Source: Spirosoma endbachense (GTDB lineage Bacteria; Bacteroidota; Bacteroidia; Cytophagales; Spirosomataceae). Taken from it: DNA of 64,000 bases. Shown one piece after another: positions 59,396-64,000 of this stretch. How positions within the stretch are numbered: the stretch's first letter is position 1; each line of letters begins with the position of its first letter. The notes under the pieces were generated by a model. It ran no database searches and had not been told where the DNA came from. It worked only from the letters and a program-made list of their open reading frames with translations. The DNA lies in the NCBI RefSeq assembly GCF_010233585.1, contig NZ_CP045997.1:5744065-5808064 (forward strand). Reading direction: 5' to 3'. A program made the position numbers and the translations under genes.

Positions 59396-60862
59396 ATGCT
59401 TATCCATAAACCCATAGTATCTTCATCGGCTTTGCTCGTGCTTTTTGCGCTGGCAGCTTGTAACAACGAAGAAAATCCAAGTATAACAACATCCGAGGTT
59501 GTCCTGAAAAATCAGTCCGTTACGCCGGTTTTAGCGAAGAAACAGGCTGGTTTTGAAAGCCTTGAAATATTTTCGCTCATCAGTAGCGATGATAAATTAG
59601 ATCAGTCGCCGGGCTATATTTTCGGTGGCTCTGCCGATGGGACGGGCATCCTGAAAAATACCGACGGAACCTACATGATGCTGGTCAACAATGAGGATAA
59701 TTTCGCCGTATCCCGCCTGACCCTGGACAAAACCTTTAAACCCGTTAAAGGTGAATACCTGCTCAACTCCGATGGGGGTATCTGGCGCCTTTGTTCGGCA
59801 ACGATGGCTACTCCCGAAATTCATGGCTTCGGGCCAAAATTTTTGACCTGTGGCGAAAGTGGACAGGAATCAAGAACCCACGCACTGGATCCATACGGCA
59901 GTGTTGGATCGGCCAGTTTATCAAAAGAAGTGGCAGGGTTGGGACGGTGGAGTGCCGAAAATGCCGTGCCACTTCCCAAAACAGCGTTTTCTGGGAAAAC
60001 GATTATCCTGATTGGTGACGACGATTCAGATACATACGGCGGCCAGGTAGCAATGTATGTGTCGAACACAGTGGGTGATCTGGAAAACGGAACGCTTTAT
60101 ATGATGAAGCGCACCGATGGTAACCAGAAAGAAATGGACATGAAAACTGGTACAAAATATCCGGTTGAGTTTGCCAGGATCGATGACCACAAGACGTTGA
60201 CAGGTGATCAGATCAATCGGAAGGTCAATGATCTGAAAGCCATTAAGTTTGGTCGGGTTGAGGATGTCGATTATGGCAAAGGGAGCGATGCCTCTAAAGC
60301 CCGCGAGGTCTATTTTACCGTGACGGGGCAGGCAACTACGGGTGTTAATGCCGATTACTCGCGCTCGAAATACGGCCGGGTTTATAAATTGACGCTTGAT
60401 GCTGCTGATCCAACAAAAGGCTCACTCGAATTGCTGCTCGATGGCGACGATCGGAATGGAATAGCCAAAACTTTTCAGGACCCTGACAACATTACGGTTA
60501 CTGAAAACTATGCCTACATTCAGGAAGACCCGAATGGCTACGGCGACGAAACCCACGATTCGTATCTGTATCAGTATAGCTTCAAGACGGGTGAGTTAAA
60601 ACCAGTATTGATGATCGACCACCGCCGGACAGAAGCAGATGCTGCTAAATATAATGTGGGCGGAACATCGGCCAAAGGTGCCTGGGAAATCAGTGGAATG
60701 ATCGATATTTCAGATGTGATTGGCGTTCCGAATACGTTCTCCGTTGGCTTGCAGGCCCATTCCTGGCGGGACGATAAATACAAGAAAGTAGATGGTGGCT
60801 CCAAACGGCCCGACGAAAACCAGGGCAGCCAGCTAGTGATTATTAAAGGTTTAGCGCGTTAA
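59396..60862 (+). CDS. PhoX-like (DUF839) lipoprotein
   Basis: A 488-residue lipoprotein (signal MLIHKPIVSSSALLVLFALA, lipobox Cys22). The mature protein looks like a beta-propeller of the PhoX/DUF839 type. Near 65-135 it has ADGTGILKNTDGTYMMLVNN and SDGGIWRLCSATMATPEIHG. In the middle is RFARIDDHKT-like text (VEFARIDDHKTLTGD) with GRVEDVDYGKG, and later DPDNITVTENYAYIQEDPNG, a PhoX landmark with acidic metal-binding residues. PhoX enzymes are calcium/iron alkaline phosphatases. Whether all active-site residues are kept is not checked here. It lies 69 bases before the di-haem peroxidase gene on the same strand, but a hairpin lies in between. Confidence 0.8.
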   Translation: MLIHKPIVSSSALLVLFALAACNNEENPSITTSEVVLKNQSVTPVLAKKQAGFESLEIFSLISSDDKLDQSPGYIFGGSADGTGILKNTDGTYMMLVNNEDNFAVSRLTLDKTFKPVKGEYLLNSDGGIWRLCSATMATPEIHGFGPKFLTCGESGQESRTHALDPYGSVGSASLSKEVAGLGRWSAENAVPLPKTAFSGKTIILIGDDDSDTYGGQVAMYVSNTVGDLENGTLYMMKRTDGNQKEMDMKTGTKYPVEFARIDDHKTLTGDQINRKVNDLKAIKFGRVEDVDYGKGSDASKAREVYFTVTGQATTGVNADYSRSKYGRVYKLTLDAADPTKGSLELLLDGDDRNGIAKTFQDPDNITVTENYAYIQEDPNGYGDETHDSYLYQYSFKTGELKPVLMIDHRRTEADAAKYNVGGTSAKGAWEISGMIDISDVIGVPNTFSVGLQAHSWRDDKYKKVDGGSKRPDENQGSQLVIIKGLAR

Positions 60863-60885
60863 GCATCGTTTTATAGAAGTACACT

Positions 60886-60912
60886 GCCTGACTGGTCTTT
60901 TGCTGGTCAGGC
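60886..60912 (+). terminator. Hairpin between PhoX-like and peroxidase genes
   Basis: GCCTGAC (60886-60892) and GTCAGGC (60906-60912) pair around a 13-base loop and are followed by TTTTT. It may end or attenuate transcription from the PhoX-like gene before the next gene. Confidence 0.65.
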
Positions 60913-60931
60913 TTTTTGCTTAACCATCGAT

Positions 60932-62773
60932 ATGATCTCGGAAAAAAATCGTCCAGTACCTGCCCATAAGACTGCTGAACCGAATGCGTGGTGGATAATT
61001 GCGCTTGTTGCCGGACTCTTATTTCTCATAGGTCTATATGGATTGTTTCGGCCCCGACCCACTGCCCTGCAACGGGTTCAGACGCAATACATAAGCGACA
61101 TCGCGCTGCTCGATTCAGCGGTGAGGACGCTACAACGGGTCATTGTTGAAAAACGCCCTGTGGCAGCCTGGAAGCAGGCTTTTCTGGAAGCGCGGCTGTG
61201 CTATAAACGGGTTGAGTTTCTAACTGAATTATACAACCCCGAAACGGCCAAAAGTATCAACGGCCCCAACCTCCCTGAGGTAGACGAAGCCGATAAAAGG
61301 GTAGAGCAACCCGAAGGATTACAGGTACTGGAAGAGTTTGTGTTCCACTATGATCCAGAGCAACAGGCAGAAGCCGTTGTGCAGGTAGCGTTGGTAGTGT
61401 CGAATGTCGGTCGGCTGACCAAAGTGGCTGCTACGAACGAGATGACTGATAGCCATATTTTTGATGCCATGCGACTGGACGTGTTCCGGCTTATTTCGCT
61501 TGGTATTGCCGGTTTCGATTCGCCGATTGCCCGCCATTCATTGCCGGAGGCCGTTCAGGTACTGGAAAGTCTACGGCAGCATCTAAGTTTCTACAAGCTG
61601 CCTGAAAAAGATGCCAGACTAGCGGCTCAGTTGGATCATGTTTTTGCCGATGCTATTGCCAGCTTAAACCGTGGCCCCGATTTTAACCGATTTGACCGCT
61701 TGACCTTTATTACAAATCAGGCTAATGTACTAAGTGGTTTGTTGCTGGATGCCCAAAGAGTGCTGAACATCCCTGTTTTTCAGGAAAGTCGTTTTCTGTC
61801 AGCGCAGGCACGAACCTTGACCGACCCTGACGCGTTCGATAGCAATTTTTTCGTCAATTCGAACGATGACCGACCAACTGCCGAACGTGTTGCGCTGGGT
61901 AAGTTATTGTTTTATGATCCGATCCTCTCGGGTAATTCAAAACGTAGTTGTGCATCGTGCCATCAGCCAGAACGTGCGTTTACGGACGGTGAACCTACGA
62001 GTCTGGGAGTAGCAGGAGCACGTAGTAAACGAAATGCCCCTACGCTCCTGAATGCATCGTTGCAGGCCGTGCAGTTTATGGACTCCAGAGTCGTGTTCCT
62101 GGAAGATCAGGCCAGCGACGTTATTGCCAATGAGACTGAAATGCACGGTTCGCTGCCTGCTGCGGTTCGTGCCCTGCAACAACGGAATGAATACCGCAAC
62201 CGCTTCGTCAAAGCCTACAAAGCAGGCGTTACGGAATATACGGTCAAAAACGCCCTTGCCAGCTATATACGCTCACTAACTAGTCTTGATTCCCGGATTG
62301 ATCGGTATCTGCGGAACGACGCTGGCCGACATCAACCGGCCCGGCTTACAGTCGAAGAGAAACACGGATTCAACCTGTTTATGGGCAAAGGACAGTGCGC
62401 TACCTGCCATTTTTTTCCGCTATTCAACGGAACCGTTCCGCCAATGTTCGCCAAAACCGAAAGCGAAGTATTAGGGACGCCCGCTACTCCGGCTAATCAT
62501 CAACTTGACGCTGATGTAGGGAAATTTAAAACGACGGCTATGGATCTTCAAAAGCATGCCTTCAAAACACCTACAATTCGGCACGTGGCGAAAACCGCTC
62601 CATACATGCACAATGGCGTTTATCAAACCCTCGAACAGGTTGTCGATTTTTATAATCAGGGTGGGGGAAATGGCCTGGGTTTCAGCCTCCCTAATCAGAC
62701 CTTACCCGATTCAAAACTGGATCTGACAAAAACGGAACAGGCCGCACTGGTCGCGTTTATGAAGGCGTTGTGA
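60932..62773 (+). CDS. Membrane-anchored di-haem cytochrome c peroxidase with N-terminal helical domain
   Basis: A 613-residue protein. A polar start (1-18) is followed by one hydrophobic helix (about 20-38, WWIIALVAGLLFLIGLYGLF), then a helical domain (about 45-290) resembling imelysin-type iron-binding proteins, though the usual HxxE site is not evident. Residues about 300-613 are a MauG/cytochrome c peroxidase domain with two haem sites, CASCH (Cys340, Cys343, His344) and CATCH (Cys489, Cys492, His493), and APYMHNGVYQTLEQVVDFYNQ near the end, which carries distal ligands. The enzyme would lie in the periplasm and reduce H2O2 or oxidise a partner. Fusion of a helical domain to a di-haem peroxidase is uncommon to my knowledge. 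Confidence 0.88.
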   Translation: MISEKNRPVPAHKTAEPNAWWIIALVAGLLFLIGLYGLFRPRPTALQRVQTQYISDIALLDSAVRTLQRVIVEKRPVAAWKQAFLEARLCYKRVEFLTELYNPETAKSINGPNLPEVDEADKRVEQPEGLQVLEEFVFHYDPEQQAEAVVQVALVVSNVGRLTKVAATNEMTDSHIFDAMRLDVFRLISLGIAGFDSPIARHSLPEAVQVLESLRQHLSFYKLPEKDARLAAQLDHVFADAIASLNRGPDFNRFDRLTFITNQANVLSGLLLDAQRVLNIPVFQESRFLSAQARTLTDPDAFDSNFFVNSNDDRPTAERVALGKLLFYDPILSGNSKRSCASCHQPERAFTDGEPTSLGVAGARSKRNAPTLLNASLQAVQFMDSRVVFLEDQASDVIANETEMHGSLPAAVRALQQRNEYRNRFVKAYKAGVTEYTVKNALASYIRSLTSLDSRIDRYLRNDAGRHQPARLTVEEKHGFNLFMGKGQCATCHFFPLFNGTVPPMFAKTESEVLGTPATPANHQLDADVGKFKTTAMDLQKHAFKTPTIRHVAKTAPYMHNGVYQTLEQVVDFYNQGGGNGLGFSLPNQTLPDSKLDLTKTEQAALVAFMKAL

Positions 62774-63102
62774 TCTGGGCCTGGTTGTACGACATCGTTT
62801 CATAAATCGATGTCGTTATTGGTTGGTGAATTCGTCAGAAAAGAAGTTGATGTTGTGATGTGGTGTCGGTTTCTCAAAACCGACAAGCCGAGGTTTCTCC
62901 AACCCTCGTTGTTCAGGCCAAATGCGGTTACTCAACCCGCGAAGGTCAGGTTTAAGCAGCATAACCTCACTCAACCGTTAAACTCAAAGCTGGTAGTCAG
63001 CTCATCAACTATACGGAGTTGATCGCCCAGACCTGTAGGCATAATTGTAGGCTGATTATGCCGAAATGAATCGTTTCGACTATGATTCTTTTCGGCTTAC
63101 AA
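62774..63102. other. Intergenic region with REP-like element
   Basis: This 329-base gap contains the element at 62864-62978. The rest shows no gene or promoter that I can recognise. Confidence 0.5.
62864..62978 (-). repeat. REP-like composite hairpin element, copy C (reverse orientation)
   Basis: It is the reverse of copy A: the hairpin TGTCGGTTT-CTCA-AAACCGACA (62864-62885) comes first, then a core matching copy A on the other strand, then AAGGTCAGGTT near 62952-62962. The second hairpin is degraded. Alignment to copy A spans GGGTTG, AACGAGG and ACCTGACCTTCG on the minus strand. Confidence 0.7.
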
Positions 63103-63705
63103 ATGACGAATAAAAAGTACGTATATTGGGCTGATAATGTTATCCCATTCATTTATAGATATCCCATTCCTTTAGATCAAATGAATCAAATTGAAAGTTT
63201 TGTCAAGCAAACCGAGGTTGCTTACGATTGGACGAACAGACTGATAAGTTCAATACCCTATGAAAAATGGGACGATATACCTGAAGTAATTGAATCATCG
63301 GTAAGCTGGCAGGTTGGCCACCTGATTGTTAGCGTTTATTACCATTCAATTATGGTTATTTCTGGTCACCAAATGGATATACTTCAGAAAATTCCTCTAA
63401 AAAAATATGATGAATTTTACACCGCTGCGCCACCTAAAAATTCGACGGGGAAAGTAGATTTGAAAGAGCTACAAAGTCAATTGGTGACTATGCAGAAAAA
63501 ATCAATTGACATAATTAAGTCATTATCTGTCGAAGATCTTGATCGCGAATTAGAACCTACGCCAATCCCACACCCGATTGCAAAAACCAAGTTTGATGCA
63601 TTGGACTGGAATATAAAGCATGCAATGTGGCACTGTGGGCAATTGGGTATTTTAAAGCGAATTCATGGTGAACGATATGACTTTGGTTTACGAAGAGCAG
63701 ACTAA
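63103..63705 (+). CDS. DinB-superfamily protein in AT-rich context
   Basis: A 200-residue protein, likely start ATG 63103 (MTNKKYVYWADNVIP); an ATG at 63082 would add seven residues. The three metal-binding histidine positions of the DinB bundle appear in SVSWQVGHLIVSVYYHS and NIKHAMWHCGQLGIL, and IPHPIAKTKFDALDWN lies before the last helix. Codons lean strongly to A/T compared with the rest of the window, as does the flanking DNA. This suggests a recent arrival. It is unlike the DinB protein at 49799-50404 apart from the fold. The function is unknown. Confidence 0.82.
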   Translation: MTNKKYVYWADNVIPFIYRYPIPLDQMNQIESFVKQTEVAYDWTNRLISSIPYEKWDDIPEVIESSVSWQVGHLIVSVYYHSIMVISGHQMDILQKIPLKKYDEFYTAAPPKNSTGKVDLKELQSQLVTMQKKSIDIIKSLSVEDLDRELEPTPIPHPIAKTKFDALDWNIKHAMWHCGQLGILKRIHGERYDFGLRRAD

Positions 63706-63821
63706 AAAAAAGCTGTGGGAATAAATTTGTAAACGAGCTACTGCCTCATTATAATCTTTAGATTGCCCTCGAAAATTTTTGTTTTAATAGACCTGTTGTT
63801 ATGTTATAAATTATAAAAAAG

Positions 63822-64000
63822 ATGAACAATTCAATTAAGGAAATTGACGATATACTACAGAAATTTAAACCAATTATTGGCGAAGATTACGAAAAGTATA
63901 GGAATCACGTATATCGTGTTTTCTTGAATTGTTTACTGATTGACAACAAAAAAGAAAATGAAGAAAAATACGCAATCGCTACCGTATTTCATGATATTGG
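63822..64000 (+). CDS. HD-domain protein, N-terminal part (cut by window edge)
   Basis: An open frame from ATG 63822 to the end of the window, with 59 full codons visible. It begins MNNSIKEIDDILQKFKP and contains NHVYRVFLNC and, near the end, AIATVFHDIG. The spaced histidine and the His-Asp pair match the first two metal ligands of HD phosphohydrolases. Such enzymes cut phosphate esters, often of nucleotides. The rest lies outside the window. Codon use is AT-rich, like the preceding gene, and both may belong to one transferred segment. Confidence 0.75.
   Translation, partial: MNNSIKEIDDILQKFKPIIGEDYEKYRNHVYRVFLNCLLIDNKKENEEKYAIATVFHDI

Noticed and set aside
1..64000. CRISPR array, tRNA, rRNA, prophage or integrase
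   Set aside because: No regularly spaced repeats, no clover-leaf sequence, no rRNA-like sequence, and no phage or recombinase protein was seen. A covariance-model search for tRNA and other RNAs was not possible here.

Overview
The window looks like a stretch of chromosome from a member of the Bacteroidota, most likely order Cytophagales near Spirosoma or a relative. This is inferred from content, not from a search. The pointers are TonB-dependent receptors with carboxypeptidase-like N-terminal domains, lipoproteins with Bacteroidota-style lipoboxes, TPR-histidine kinases, LytS-type kinases, a Crp/Fnr protein with a minimal tail, a 40-residue THX ribosomal protein, start sites without clear Shine-Dalgarno sequences, and several TAnnTTTG -7 promoter elements. 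No rRNA, tRNA, CRISPR array, transposase or phage gene was found. Both ends of the window cut through a gene.

Layout. (1) 1-10463, almost all on the minus strand, is a Hanks-type signalling block: a Ser/Thr kinase cut by the left edge, an ABC exporter, an uncharacterised two-helix membrane protein, an outer-membrane barrel, then a membrane-anchored kinase, a PP2C phosphatase, a second membrane-anchored kinase and an FHA-TM-serine protease. A divergent TPR-histidine kinase (10808-12877) follows, and a LuxR-type response regulator lies at 16074-16727. (2) 13181-17803 holds a DUF1080 secreted protein, an AT-rich insert with a small barrel-like protein, a membrane protein and an M48 protease. (3) 18042-23546 is a surface-glycan locus with three GT4 glycosyltransferases and an MsbA-like ABC exporter. 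(4) 23925-27834 carries a small DMT transporter, two envelope proteins and lpxH. (5) 27864-35272 is a putative phytate locus: TPR-HTH regulator, TonB-dependent receptor, beta-helix lipoprotein and beta-propeller phytase, all on the minus strand. (6) 35434-49645 mixes regulators, an Lrp/MFS divergent pair, cdsA, a CPBP protease, two tandem LytS kinases, dusB, a DsbA-family protein, a methyltransferase, a biotin carrier protein, pyrH and frr. (7) 49799-62773 holds two small enzyme-like genes, AraC and Crp regulators, a YfhO-type membrane protein, THX, a GH43 protein, dprA, and a PhoX-like lipoprotein followed by a di-haem peroxidase fused to a helical domain. (8) 63103-64000 is an AT-rich tail with a DinB-like protein and the start of an HD-domain protein.

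The most promising candidate for an undescribed system is the kinase/phosphatase/FHA-protease module. Its parts are arranged so that cytoplasmic phosphothreonine could be read by an FHA domain and passed across the inner membrane to a trypsin-like protease with an intact His-Asp-Ser triad. A sequence element shared by two promoter regions brackets the module. The second notable layer is non-coding. A roughly 100-bp MITE-like element with nested inverted repeats (three copies, one with a compensatory base change) and a family of REP-like hairpins with CTCA/TGAG loops are scattered between genes, and one of these hairpins now encodes the C-terminus of a regulator.
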